A DNA stretch of 64,000 nucleotides. Source: JACKDX01 sp964640175 (lineage in GTDB: Bacteria; Myxococcota_A; Polyangia; Polyangiales; GCA-016699535). Every line of letters starts with the position of its first letter. Position 1 is the stretch's first letter. The stretch lies in NCBI GenBank assembly GCA_964640175.1, contig CAZXFW010000001.1:62001-126000 (forward strand), written 5' to 3'. Both the position numbers and the translations under genes were made by a program. Shown here piece by piece: positions 27,033-35,726 of the stretch. The notes under the pieces were generated by a model. It saw nothing but the letters and a program-made list of their open reading frames with translations. It searched no databases and was not told the DNA's origin.

Positions 27033-30000
27033 ATGAAGTTTCGTAGATTTTTCATTTTCATTCTCCCAGTATTTGCTCTGGCATCAAGTCTTTCAGCAAA
27101 GGCAGATGAAACTGCTCCAGAACTGAGAGATGTACGCCCTGGAGTCATGCTGCTGGTAGACACCTCTGGATCCATGGAGCGTAAAGCCGGATGCACGTGT
27201 GTCACTGAAGGATGCACGGAATGCTATCCTACGTGCACCGGAACGATTGGCACTGGTTCTGAACGCAATCGGTGGGCCAATATGGTGGAAATCCTCACTG
27301 GCTCATGGGACACGGAACACTTTGGTTGTACCGCGAAGGATCGTCGCTCCTCCGAATTTAACTCAGAATATGATCAGGGTTATTTCATTCCCCATCACAC
27401 GCTTCCATTAACTCCTGACACGCAAGACGATGACAACCAAAATAAGAATGGCATTGTCGATGTGTACATGGAACGTGTTAAATTTGGGTTAATGACCTTT
27501 GATAACGTTGGCACGTTGACAACAAGTGATCCCCTTGTCGCAAAGTCCACGTTTCAATCCGCCGCATTTCTAGGCCAAAGCACCTCTTCCCTAGGAATGT
27601 ATTCCTATGGTGAACCTAAGACACTCACTTTCCCTGGATGCGTAACAGACTACATGGTCGATCTAGGTGCACGTAACGACAGTGCTCCTGCAGGTGGCCT
27701 AATTTCAGTTGGCTTAGGTGAAGATGACTATCTGGTTGTCAATTCACAGGTTCAGAACAGCATTAAAAAAATAAGACCATTTGGTGGAACGCCCATTGCC
27801 GCCATATTGGATGACGTACGTTATTACTATAACAACCACAATGACATATTACTGGATGAGTACATCAGTTGCCGCAAGCACTACGTCATTTTGATTACGG
27901 ATGGTTATCCGGATCAAGACTACCGTGACGCTCGTTTCGATTGCGATGGGCTTGATGCTATGGGTGATCCTACATTCATCTGCCCGTATCAACTTCCTAC
28001 CGACATTGTTGCAGATTTGTGTGACTATAACTCAACGACTGAGGAATGCGACGGACAGGTTAAGGGCGTATTTGTCATAGGATTCAACGTTGACCCTATC
28101 ACATCAGATTTACTCAACGACATGGCATTGGCTGGGGGAACCGAAGCCGCACTGTTTGCGGATACGCCTTCAGATCTGCGTGCAAAGCTGGCCGCAGCGC
28201 TCAACGCTATCGCGGCAGACGCAACAACACGCTCATCACCCGCATTTGTCAGTCCATCGAATAGTTCTACTCAAGGTCAGTACCAGTTACAGACTGGATT
28301 CCAGGTAGGTATTGATGACGAGCCCTGGACGGGCGTTTTCGAACGCAAACGATTTATCTGTAATCCATCCACCTTGGAACCCGAAGCTCAGGCCATATCC
28401 ACCGCAGAAGGCGACCGTTTCGATGTCACCCTTAACGGCCGAACTACTCCGCGCAACCTTTATACGATAATTTCGGGAAGCACTGCTGCTGATTTGCAGG
28501 GGGTGATTACGAATGCAAACGGAAGCATCGCGCTTTCAAATTTCGTTTCTACAAATAGCAATCTCACTCCTGCCCGTGTTGGCACAGAATCTAACAATAC
28601 CGATCGGCGCAACGAAATTATTAGCTGGGTACATGGCGAAAACGGAACCCTAAGGCAGGGTAAACGTCTGGGAGATATTTACCATTCCTCGCCAATTGTT
28701 ATAGGCCCACCAAGTACTGATATCGAAGATCATTCCTACAATCTATTTAGACAACGGACTGAAGTTAGAAATCGACCCACTGTGGCCTACGTGAGCACCA
28801 ACGACGGCATCTTGCACGCATTTCTCATCGAAGACTATCAAAGTGGCGCAACTACCATCGACGGGGGCACGGAGCTCTGGGGATTTATTCCACCGATGTT
28901 ACTTCCCAAACTTAATGCCATGGTGACATCCAGACAATTCATGATTGACAGTACGCCCGTCATCAAAGATGTGTTCTTTAGTAGAGTCCCTTCAAGTTCG
29001 CCTGACGGCACGGCGTATCACACAGTACTTGTCACTGGATTTCGAGGTGGATCTGCGGGATTTGTGGCAATGGATGTCACTGACCCTCTTCATCCATCCT
29101 TTTTATGGCAATTCAAACATCCAGACTTTGGACTGAGTTATGGAAGGCCCGCAATAGGTCAAGCTATTGTAACTTTTGGCGGAGTCACTCAAGAACGTGC
29201 GATTGCTTTACTTCCAGGTGGCACTGGAGCCATTGACACAGATGCTCCTCCTGGTCCCACGGGGTGTGTCCCCACTGGAAAGGGGAAACCACCGGTCAAT
29301 CTAAACACTACGGGCGTTCGATCCCATTACAATTGCTGGAAACAAACAGAAGGCCGCCAGCTTACGATTTTGGATGTAGCTACCGGCACTGTTCTCAAGC
29401 ATTTCAACCATACCACCTGGAATGCGCCAGTGACCGGTACCCCCGCCTTGTTTACTGAAGAGGTGGGAACTATCGCCACCAAGGCCTATGTGACTGACAT
29501 CGACGGAATTATGTGGCGGATCGACTTTTCATCGCCGGACCCGTCTGAATGGAGTGCCTCTCCATTCCATGACATTTTCTGGGATGGTGCACCAAAGTCC
29601 GGACAACCTGCTTACGATGCACCTATTCTTAGCGTCGACGATCAAGGACACACCATTATCCTTCAAGCCACCGGAAACACCGACGTCTTGGATGGCACAG
29701 CAGAAAACCGCGTGGTATCGCTCACTGAGACAGAATCCTTTGACGAGCATTTTGATGTCAGCTGGTCGGCGGCAGTGAATTGGGAAGTTCGGCTCGATCC
29801 CGGTGAGGTTGTCACAGGAACACCCGATCTCTTTAACAGCGTTCTCTACTTTGGAAGCTTTCAATCCCCTGGATTGTACACGCCTTCACTCAATGCTTGC
29901 GATATCGGCCAAAGTAGAATCTGGGGTGTCCATTACACGCAATCGCAAGGATCAATCTATGTAAGTGGACACCAGGTAAAACAACCTGCACCTGGTATAG

Positions 30001-30299
30001 AGTATCCCGAAGGTTCCGGCACCTTGGTGCGGCATTTCCCACCCATGGAAAACGTCATTGTGATGGGTCTAGGCGTAACCCAGCGAGCTACGTGTTACGA
30101 TGAAGATGAAGAAACAGACCCTTACCTTGGCACACGAACGGTCGTGAACGCCGCGAAGGGCGGTGGCTTTCAGCTGGTAGCATTGGCAGGTGGCAATAGT
30201 GAACGGGCGACTGGACAGGTAGTAGGGTCCATCACGCGCGACCTTGCAGCCCCTCAGACTATCACTCGAGTGGTGTCCAGGATATCCTCTATCGAATGA
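27033..30299 (+). CDS. pilY1: PilY1-like pilus tip protein with vWA-like domain
   Basis: 1088 residues with a signal peptide (MKFRRFFIFILP...LSAKA) and AAGGAG before the ATG. The N-terminal von Willebrand A-like region has a MIDAS, DTSGSM, followed by a Cys-rich insert (CTCVTEGCTECYPTC). The middle has GGTPIAAILDDVRYYY and YVILITDGYPD. The C-terminal half is a PilY1 beta-propeller: GKRLGDIYHSSPIVIG, STNDGILHAF, LWGFIPPMLLPKL and VTGFRGGSAGFVAMDV. PilY1 sits at the pilus tip and acts in extension, adhesion and surface sensing. Gene order agrees. Metal ligands after the MIDAS are only partly visible. Confidence 0.9.
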   Translation: MKFRRFFIFILPVFALASSLSAKADETAPELRDVRPGVMLLVDTSGSMERKAGCTCVTEGCTECYPTCTGTIGTGSERNRWANMVEILTGSWDTEHFGCTAKDRRSSEFNSEYDQGYFIPHHTLPLTPDTQDDDNQNKNGIVDVYMERVKFGLMTFDNVGTLTTSDPLVAKSTFQSAAFLGQSTSSLGMYSYGEPKTLTFPGCVTDYMVDLGARNDSAPAGGLISVGLGEDDYLVVNSQVQNSIKKIRPFGGTPIAAILDDVRYYYNNHNDILLDEYISCRKHYVILITDGYPDQDYRDARFDCDGLDAMGDPTFICPYQLPTDIVADLCDYNSTTEECDGQVKGVFVIGFNVDPITSDLLNDMALAGGTEAALFADTPSDLRAKLAAALNAIAADATTRSSPAFVSPSNSSTQGQYQLQTGFQVGIDDEPWTGVFERKRFICNPSTLEPEAQAISTAEGDRFDVTLNGRTTPRNLYTIISGSTAADLQGVITNANGSIALSNFVSTNSNLTPARVGTESNNTDRRNEIISWVHGENGTLRQGKRLGDIYHSSPIVIGPPSTDIEDHSYNLFRQRTEVRNRPTVAYVSTNDGILHAFLIEDYQSGATTIDGGTELWGFIPPMLLPKLNAMVTSRQFMIDSTPVIKDVFFSRVPSSSPDGTAYHTVLVTGFRGGSAGFVAMDVTDPLHPSFLWQFKHPDFGLSYGRPAIGQAIVTFGGVTQERAIALLPGGTGAIDTDAPPGPTGCVPTGKGKPPVNLNTTGVRSHYNCWKQTEGRQLTILDVATGTVLKHFNHTTWNAPVTGTPALFTEEVGTIATKAYVTDIDGIMWRIDFSSPDPSEWSASPFHDIFWDGAPKSGQPAYDAPILSVDDQGHTIILQATGNTDVLDGTAENRVVSLTETESFDEHFDVSWSAAVNWEVRLDPGEVVTGTPDLFNSVLYFGSFQSPGLYTPSLNACDIGQSRIWGVHYTQSQGSIYVSGHQVKQPAPGIEYPEGSGTLVRHFPPMENVIVMGLGVTQRATCYDEDEETDPYLGTRTVVNAAKGGGFQLVALAGGNSERATGQVVGSITRDLAAPQTITRVVSRISSIE

Positions 30300-30817
30300 G
30301 CTACCGCACCCTAGTTTTTGTGCTGTTATATGCAACTGTCGTTGCATGTAAGCAGAATGAGTCTCGATCTTCAAAGCCACCAGCTGTTAGCCCTGTTTCG
30401 AAAGCATCTTCCCCTAAAGTGCTTTCATTGGATCAATTAATTGATGCAAAAGGAAACCTAGTTGAGTCGGATCAGATAGTAGCAGGGCTTCGGCTTCCCC
30501 GCGGTCTTCGGTTTATAAAAACGAAAGAGCGTTGGCATGTATACGAAACCACCCTTCCTCTTGAAAAAATTCAGAAATATTTCGGAAGAAGGCTAATCAC
30601 AGGAGAAGTAGATCGCAAAAGCCATCGAGTTGTTTACCGCGGCGCCGTTCCTGTTGATGTAACCGGTGGTATAGTCAAACTCGATGTTGGCATCTACCCC
30701 AGCATCCACAATAGGGTTCGTGTAGAAATCACTGAGCTTAGGCCCATGGCCAAACAACCTTTAACCGATACCCAGGTACGCTCATTGCTCAAAGAACAAC
30801 AAAAGTATATGCAGTAA
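30296..30817 (+). CDS. hypothetical lipoprotein downstream of pilY1
   Basis: 173 residues; the ATG overlaps the pilY1 stop (ATGA), so it is co-translated. The signal sequence ends in a lipobox-like VVAC, then a Ser/Pro/Lys linker. The folded part has GLRLPRGLRFIKTKERWHVY and YFGRRLITGEVD, a small alpha/beta domain. No family is recognised. Coupling to pilY1 suggests a role in pilus biogenesis or tip-complex stability, which is inference. Confidence 0.75.
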   Translation: MSYRTLVFVLLYATVVACKQNESRSSKPPAVSPVSKASSPKVLSLDQLIDAKGNLVESDQIVAGLRLPRGLRFIKTKERWHVYETTLPLEKIQKYFGRRLITGEVDRKSHRVVYRGAVPVDVTGGIVKLDVGIYPSIHNRVRVEITELRPMAKQPLTDTQVRSLLKEQQKYMQ

Positions 30818-30820
30818 GCA

Positions 30821-31240
30821 ATGATTGGATTTCTTCGAAAGCATTTCAGTCTATGGAGGATGTACCTGGTCATATTGTTCATGGCTGCTCATCCTGCAGC
30901 AGCGCAGGGAACCGATGCAGCCATTGAATCACGCATTCGCGATCTTCATAGAATGGCCGTTGATAAGGACAGGATTATTCCTGCATTAAACCAGGCTTTG
31001 TCTGCTCTTCGACGTGCAGCCTCTTATGAGCAACGCGGGAAATACCAAGCAGCATTGAACGCCAAACGTACAGCATGGGCGGCTCTAGAGTTAGCATCTC
31101 GCCAAACTGCCTACGAAGCCGCGCAAAAAATGCACAAAAAAGCTTACCGTGACATGTCAACTGCCGAAAACGATGCAACTGCTGCAAGGCAAGCACTGGA
31201 GTCCGCTCTTTATCAGCGCGCGCATAAAAATTCGTTCTAA
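30821..31240 (+). CDS. exported alpha-helical hypothetical protein
   Basis: 139 residues. A signal peptide ends at HPAAAQG. The mature part is almost all helix and rich in Ala, Arg, Gln and Lys (ALSALRRAASYEQRGKYQAA), suggesting a coiled coil or a TPR-like hairpin. No cysteine. It sits 3 bases after the preceding lipoprotein gene and 2 before the next, so it is in the pilY1 operon. Function unknown. Confidence 0.7.
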   Translation: MIGFLRKHFSLWRMYLVILFMAAHPAAAQGTDAAIESRIRDLHRMAVDKDRIIPALNQALSALRRAASYEQRGKYQAALNAKRTAWAALELASRQTAYEAAQKMHKKAYRDMSTAENDATAARQALESALYQRAHKNSF

Positions 31241-31242
31241 CC

Positions 31243-32271
31243 ATGAAATACGCATTTCTCTGTTTGATATTTATAGAGGTCACAGGATGTGTTTCATCCA
31301 TGGGGCCTAAAGCCGACTTATACCAGACACGCATTCAATCAGACTCCACAAAACATGCGAGACGTTACGCACCAGATGTTGTCATCAGAGCAGAACATGC
31401 TTGGCAAGAAGCTCAACAAGCCCATAAAGCCAAACATTTCACAGATGCCTCCGAGTACCTTAATAAAGCACTGTTATTATTGGAATCTGCTTTTGTTGAA
31501 GCACAGCGAATTGAACTTGAACAGCAAACCGCTGTGATGCTCAAACGAGCATCGGAAGCAGCCGCTCAGGCCAAACGCGACGATCAATCACGACAAGCAA
31601 TTGAGGACGAAACTGCTCGCGTACTCGCTGCAGCTATTGCACGAGCAGAAGCCTCGCGTGCATTGGCATTTGCCGAAGCCGAAGAATCCAAGACACTTGC
31701 CTCCTCATCTGAGGCAATGCGTATCCTACAAAGCAAGGCCGAACTGGTCTTTGCTTCAGCTCTAGCTCTAGGAGCATCCGAAGACGCTATCCGTTCAGCA
31801 GAAACTGCTTTACAACAAGCTCAGAGCCAACCCTCCGTCCAGAATGCAGAACTGGCACTCCGAACAAGCCAGCTTGCTCTTGCGAATGCGCGCAAAAACC
31901 ATGCGACACCCACACTCGAAGAGGTTAACTCGCTTATTACCGAAGCACACATGGCAGGGTTTGAAGCTCAAACTTCAGACAATGGAGTAACCTTGCTCCT
32001 TCAGGGTTTGTTTGATGGAAATTCAGCGGAACTACCACAACGGTCTAAGCGGCTTCTTAAACGCATCGCGAGTCTTTGTATGCATTTCCCTCGAGGTAGT
32101 CTTTTATTGTTTGTAACAAACGAAAACGCTCTCACCCGCATTCGTAATACACGCATTCGTGCTTATCTCATTGCTGAAGGCGTGGACGACCAACGAATCC
32201 AAATACATTCTACCAAATCGAACTCAGATATGTTAATTCGAGTGGTGTTTTCGGACTATGTGGCTCACTAA
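31243..32271 (+). CDS. lipoprotein with DUF4398-like helices and a degenerate OmpA-like end
   Basis: 342 residues. The lipobox is EVTGC. Residues 30-230 are long Ala/Gln-rich helices, including AEHAWQEAQQAHKAKHFTDA, reminiscent of DUF4398. The C-terminal 100 residues follow the OmpA/MotB-like layout (LFDGNSAELPQRSKRLLKRI, then RIRNTRIRAYLIAEGVDDQR). The GHTD-type motif is missing, replaced by LLFVTNEN. It may therefore anchor weakly or not at all to peptidoglycan. It is last in the pilY1 transcript and convergent with the UbiA-family gene. Confidence 0.72.
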   Translation: MKYAFLCLIFIEVTGCVSSMGPKADLYQTRIQSDSTKHARRYAPDVVIRAEHAWQEAQQAHKAKHFTDASEYLNKALLLLESAFVEAQRIELEQQTAVMLKRASEAAAQAKRDDQSRQAIEDETARVLAAAIARAEASRALAFAEAEESKTLASSSEAMRILQSKAELVFASALALGASEDAIRSAETALQQAQSQPSVQNAELALRTSQLALANARKNHATPTLEEVNSLITEAHMAGFEAQTSDNGVTLLLQGLFDGNSAELPQRSKRLLKRIASLCMHFPRGSLLLFVTNENALTRIRNTRIRAYLIAEGVDDQRIQIHSTKSNSDMLIRVVFSDYVAH

Positions 32272-32290
32272 CTTATTCTCGCAAACATAG

Positions 32291-33160
32291 TTAATAGATC
32301 AACGCCACAACACTTCCACACCATAGTACGACGTTCATGATGAACGGAATGTCTGTAAGCATTTTTTCCGTAGGACTGTCAGCTACGTTGTTTCGATGAA
32401 TTAGCACAATAAAGCGCCCCACACCAAACACTACAAACACTGTCGTAATATAGAAGTACTTCGTTTGAAAAAACGATTGTGTCACAGGATCGAGGGTATA
32501 TGCCGCATAAGTTAAAATGGTTACTATCGCGGTAGTATAGAGTGCTCCCTGAACAATCCTGGGAGTGTATCCTCGAAGCGAACTGCGCTGAGCATAAGCA
32601 GCTTTGCCCTGAGCAAGTTCATGCCCTCTTTTCCCAAATGCCAGAAAAAGAGCCAAAACAAACGTAACTAGCATCAAATATGTCGACGGATTAACTTCAA
32701 CAGCAGCTGCACCTGCTAACACTCGCAGCTCAAACCCTGAAGCTATGCATAGTGCATCAATGTAAGCGATGTTCTTTAAACGCAAGCTGTAAGCTAGATT
32801 CAGTACAATATAGGCGAGAGTCAGAAGTAAAAACTTCGTGCTGAGAAGATATCCTACCAAAATCGCCAACCCCACTAATCCCAACGCGACTACAATCGCT
32901 GTAGTTGGATTGACTGCACCGCTTGCAATAGGCCTTTGACATTTAACAGGATGGACACGATCCGCGTGTCTATCGACCAAATCATTAAAAATATAGATTG
33001 CACTTGCGGCAAAACAAAACCCTGCAAAAGCTGCCAATGAGCGCCCAACAACTTCCTTCATGAGTAGTTCTTTGGCAAAAACGGCAGGCGCCAACACAAA
33101 CAGGTTCTTCACCCACTGGTGAGGTCGCAACATCCTAAGAATGGAAAAACAATGCTTCAT
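32291..33160 (-). CDS. UbiA-family prenyltransferase (decaprenyl-phosphate phosphoribosyltransferase-like)
   Basis: 289 residues with about eight transmembrane helices. LRPHQWVKNLFVLAPAVFA at the N-terminus and YIFNDLVDRHADRVHPVK (NDxxD) are characteristic of the branch that couples polyprenyl phosphate to phosphoribose (DPPR synthase). A second Asp motif, YIDALCIASGFELRVLAG, follows. Family role: first step of decaprenyl-phosphoarabinose synthesis, a lipid-linked sugar donor for envelope glycans. The ArnT-like enzyme in this window would need such a donor. A GTG 18 bases upstream is an alternative start; neither has a clear Shine-Dalgarno. Confidence 0.82.
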   Translation of the reverse strand: MKHCFSILRMLRPHQWVKNLFVLAPAVFAKELLMKEVVGRSLAAFAGFCFAASAIYIFNDLVDRHADRVHPVKCQRPIASGAVNPTTAIVVALGLVGLAILVGYLLSTKFLLLTLAYIVLNLAYSLRLKNIAYIDALCIASGFELRVLAGAAAVEVNPSTYLMLVTFVLALFLAFGKRGHELAQGKAAYAQRSSLRGYTPRIVQGALYTTAIVTILTYAAYTLDPVTQSFFQTKYFYITTVFVVFGVGRFIVLIHRNNVADSPTEKMLTDIPFIMNVVLWCGSVVALIY

Positions 33161-33242
33161 AGGAGTGATCAAGAACACCTAGTCTAGGTAGAACCTTCAC
33201 AAAGTGCTTTAGCGTTATCTCTAACCGTCCTATAAACTAGCT

Positions 33243-34040
33243 TTACCGATAGGTAAACCGAAGTTCGTAGTCGCAAATCGAAAAAAGATCGCCTTCCTCG
33301 ATACGCTTTCCACCGATACGCCTTCCTTGATACTCAACACCATTGGTGCTGCCCAAATCTTTAAGGTAGTAAGCGCCGTTCTCAAATACGACTGCAGCGT
33401 GCTGGCGGGATATATTGCCGTCTTTAATGGTGAGATCTGAACTCTTAGAGCCTCTGCCAATAATAAACTCATCCTTATTCACCGGAATACGCTGCCCATT
33501 GTAAATGACATATAACGTGGGCCTATCACCATGAAGGGGCGCTATCGAATCTCGTGACGGAAAGGGCGGCTCTACCGACGGCCCATAAGAAGGGTGGTTT
33601 GAAACAGAGGGGAAATCAGGAACTGTATAAGGCGCAGGCAACGACGGCTCTCTGTGACCACCCAAGCGCGAAGTATTTCCGATATCTCTGGTGCTACTAG
33701 GCCTGTGTGAGGCAATTCCAGAAGATGCCTGCCTTGCCGGTGGAGGCGGAGGAAGAGGCAACGAGCCAGAAAATGAGGCTCGTGAAGATCGAAGCGTTCC
33801 CAAAGCAGGGATATTTCCCGTAGAAGAAGTCGTAGCAGAAAAAGCCGTTGGCATTTGTTTCTGAAACGAAGCCTTCGATAGATTACCTTCCTGAAACGCC
33901 TTGGCATACTGCCGCATGGCTTCATTGATCAGGTAGTCCGAGGAGCATTCGAGTTCAGCACTCATTTTCTCGAACAATTCCCACAAATAATCCCTGCAAT
34001 GGAATTGACGCAAGCGTTTGGATATTTGGTCGTGGCTCAT
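33243..34040 (-). CDS. FHA-domain protein
   Basis: 265 residues from the ATG giving MSHDQISKRL; longer starts run into the upstream gene. The N-terminus is helical (about residues 1-60, CRDYLWELFEKMSAELE). The middle is a Ser/Pro/Gly-rich linker, and the C-terminus is an FHA domain (about 180-262): EFIIGRGSKSSDLTI, ISRQHAAVVFENGAYYL and DLGSTNGVEYQGRRI. FHA domains bind phosphothreonine, so the protein is probably a target or adaptor of a Ser/Thr kinase. Similar FHA proteins with this N-terminal domain are common in myxobacteria. It lies after the HEAT-like lipoprotein gene on the same strand. Confidence 0.85.
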   Translation of the reverse strand: MSHDQISKRLRQFHCRDYLWELFEKMSAELECSSDYLINEAMRQYAKAFQEGNLSKASFQKQMPTAFSATTSSTGNIPALGTLRSSRASFSGSLPLPPPPPARQASSGIASHRPSSTRDIGNTSRLGGHREPSLPAPYTVPDFPSVSNHPSYGPSVEPPFPSRDSIAPLHGDRPTLYVIYNGQRIPVNKDEFIIGRGSKSSDLTIKDGNISRQHAAVVFENGAYYLKDLGSTNGVEYQGRRIGGKRIEEGDLFSICDYELRFTYR

Positions 34041-34104
34041 GGCACTAAACCTATAAAGCATACCTTTTTCTGGGGGCGTATGCCAATCTGCTGCCCTAAT
34101 CGGC

Positions 34105-35580
34105 CTAAGAAACGGGTTGCGCTTGCGTCCGCTGGCGAAGGGCCTCTGCCGCACTAGTGGCAATTTTGCCCACAGTCATAGTTGCCTCCCAATGCTTACC
34201 CTTGACGACTGTAGAGTCGCCGGTGAGCTTCCGTACCGCTGACAAATCGGATGCATTGCCCTTTCGCTCAAAAAAATTCAACGCGATAACTCGACTCCAC
34301 CATTGCTCAGAGCTCAGCAACGCACGTAACTTAGCAACAGGCAATGGAACCATCTGTCCCATCCGTTTTGCATATCCCTCTAATTCTTCAGGTTCATAAG
34401 TCACATCACCTTTGCTCGGCAATCGACTTAAAAACTCATCCAATACTTTGTCACCACCAATAGCTAATACCAATTCACCCGCTCGCCAGCGCTCTCTTGG
34501 GTTGATTGTACTCTGCACAAGTGGCCATAAGCGGACAACCGTTTTAGGACTCGGTACATCGCTTAGTCGATCAAATGCATAATCTCGCACTTTGGAAGGA
34601 TTAGATTCGTTAAGCGCAAGTTCTAGCAAAGGGTCTAAATGCTCTGCTTTTACCTTACCTTCCAATGCTGCCAATGCTCGCCAACGACGCTCAACGATCG
34701 CAGGCTCCTGAGAATTTGTTAGCGCAATTCCCAGCAGTCTTTCAGCAACGATTGGTTGGTCTGCCACATAACTCATTGCCGGAAGTGCCCCGGTGGTAAT
34801 AAACGTTTCTCTATGATGAAGCGCAGCTCGTGTCACATCAGCTGGCTTTACATTCTGACCACGCTCTTTGGATTGCTCGATAATGCGTGTCTCCAGCCAG
34901 GTTACAAAGGCCTGACTTTCCATTTCACGCTCGATCTCAATGAGCCGCCTGGCCGCTTGCGCTTTCGTTGCATCATCCCCCACCTGAGAGATAAGTTGTG
35001 AAAGCTTAATCAAAGCCATCTGTGGCATTCGAAGGTCAAGTGCCGCAACCAATTGAACGCCCGCCGACGCGCCCAAGAATCGAATGATCTGCTCTGCACT
35101 AAATTTACCCGCAAGGCTACGACCATTAAAATCTTCAGCCAACCATTGTACGATTGACTTAGCTAGCTCTTGACGCGTGTTTTCTTGAGCATTAGCAAGA
35201 AGCACAAATGCAGCGTCCTTAGCCCGTATTTGAAGTGCAGACGAATTTTCTCCGTCTTCCTTGGGCTGAGCTTCTTTGTTGCTCATGATGAGCTGTAGGC
35301 CCTTCGCAACACCTGAAACAATCGACTGTCTTTCTTTATCGTCCAGCTTTCGCAGAGTCTTTTCAAACTCAGCTAAACCATCAATATCCTGGCGATCCAT
35401 CTCCACCAAGGCCAAGGCCGCTTTGACTCGAAGCTCCGTGCTGTATTTGGGAGCAAGTGCCACAGCGGTAATTTTGCTAGGACCCTTAACCGTGCTCTTC
35501 CAGGTATCAACATCGTCAGAATTCACCCGACAAGCGCTCAACGCCAGGCTCAGCAGGATCAATAATTGCAATAAGTGCAT
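34105..35580 (-). CDS. large helical lipoprotein (HEAT/TPR-like)
   Basis: 491 residues from ATG 35580, chosen because AGGA lies about 7 bases upstream and the signal sequence MHLLQLLILLSLALSAC ends in a lipobox-like ALSAC. Another ATG at 35601 adds seven residues. The mature part is helical with a repeated hydrophobic pattern (AALALVEMDRQDIDGLAEF, AALAGLEGKVK-like units, RVIALNFFERKG), suggesting HEAT or TPR superhelices. No cysteine beyond the anchor. No function can be named. It shares the divergent region with ftsK and is followed by the FHA gene. Confidence 0.72.
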   Translation of the reverse strand: MHLLQLLILLSLALSACRVNSDDVDTWKSTVKGPSKITAVALAPKYSTELRVKAALALVEMDRQDIDGLAEFEKTLRKLDDKERQSIVSGVAKGLQLIMSNKEAQPKEDGENSSALQIRAKDAAFVLLANAQENTRQELAKSIVQWLAEDFNGRSLAGKFSAEQIIRFLGASAGVQLVAALDLRMPQMALIKLSQLISQVGDDATKAQAARRLIEIEREMESQAFVTWLETRIIEQSKERGQNVKPADVTRAALHHRETFITTGALPAMSYVADQPIVAERLLGIALTNSQEPAIVERRWRALAALEGKVKAEHLDPLLELALNESNPSKVRDYAFDRLSDVPSPKTVVRLWPLVQSTINPRERWRAGELVLAIGGDKVLDEFLSRLPSKGDVTYEPEELEGYAKRMGQMVPLPVAKLRALLSSEQWWSRVIALNFFERKGNASDLSAVRKLTGDSTVVKGKHWEATMTVGKIATSAAEALRQRTQAQPVS

Positions 35581-35695
35581 GGAACGTCCTCGTAGGCTCA
35601 TGTCAGCAAGTGGAGGGAATACTAGATGATTCGTAGAGGCTATCAAGAGGCGCAATTTTTGACCATAAACAGCATCATCTTCTACCCTTAAACAC

Positions 35696-35707
35696 GGGGC
35701 CCCCCCC
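35696..35707. repeat. homopolymer tract G4C8 in the ftsK leader
   Basis: Four G followed by eight C lie in the 146-base divergent region between the lipoprotein gene and ftsK, ending 19 bases before the ftsK GTG. Such tracts slip during replication and could alter promoter spacing or the leader. The rest of the region shows no clear motif. Confidence 0.6.
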
Positions 35708-35726
35708 ACTACGGTATCGGAGTAAT

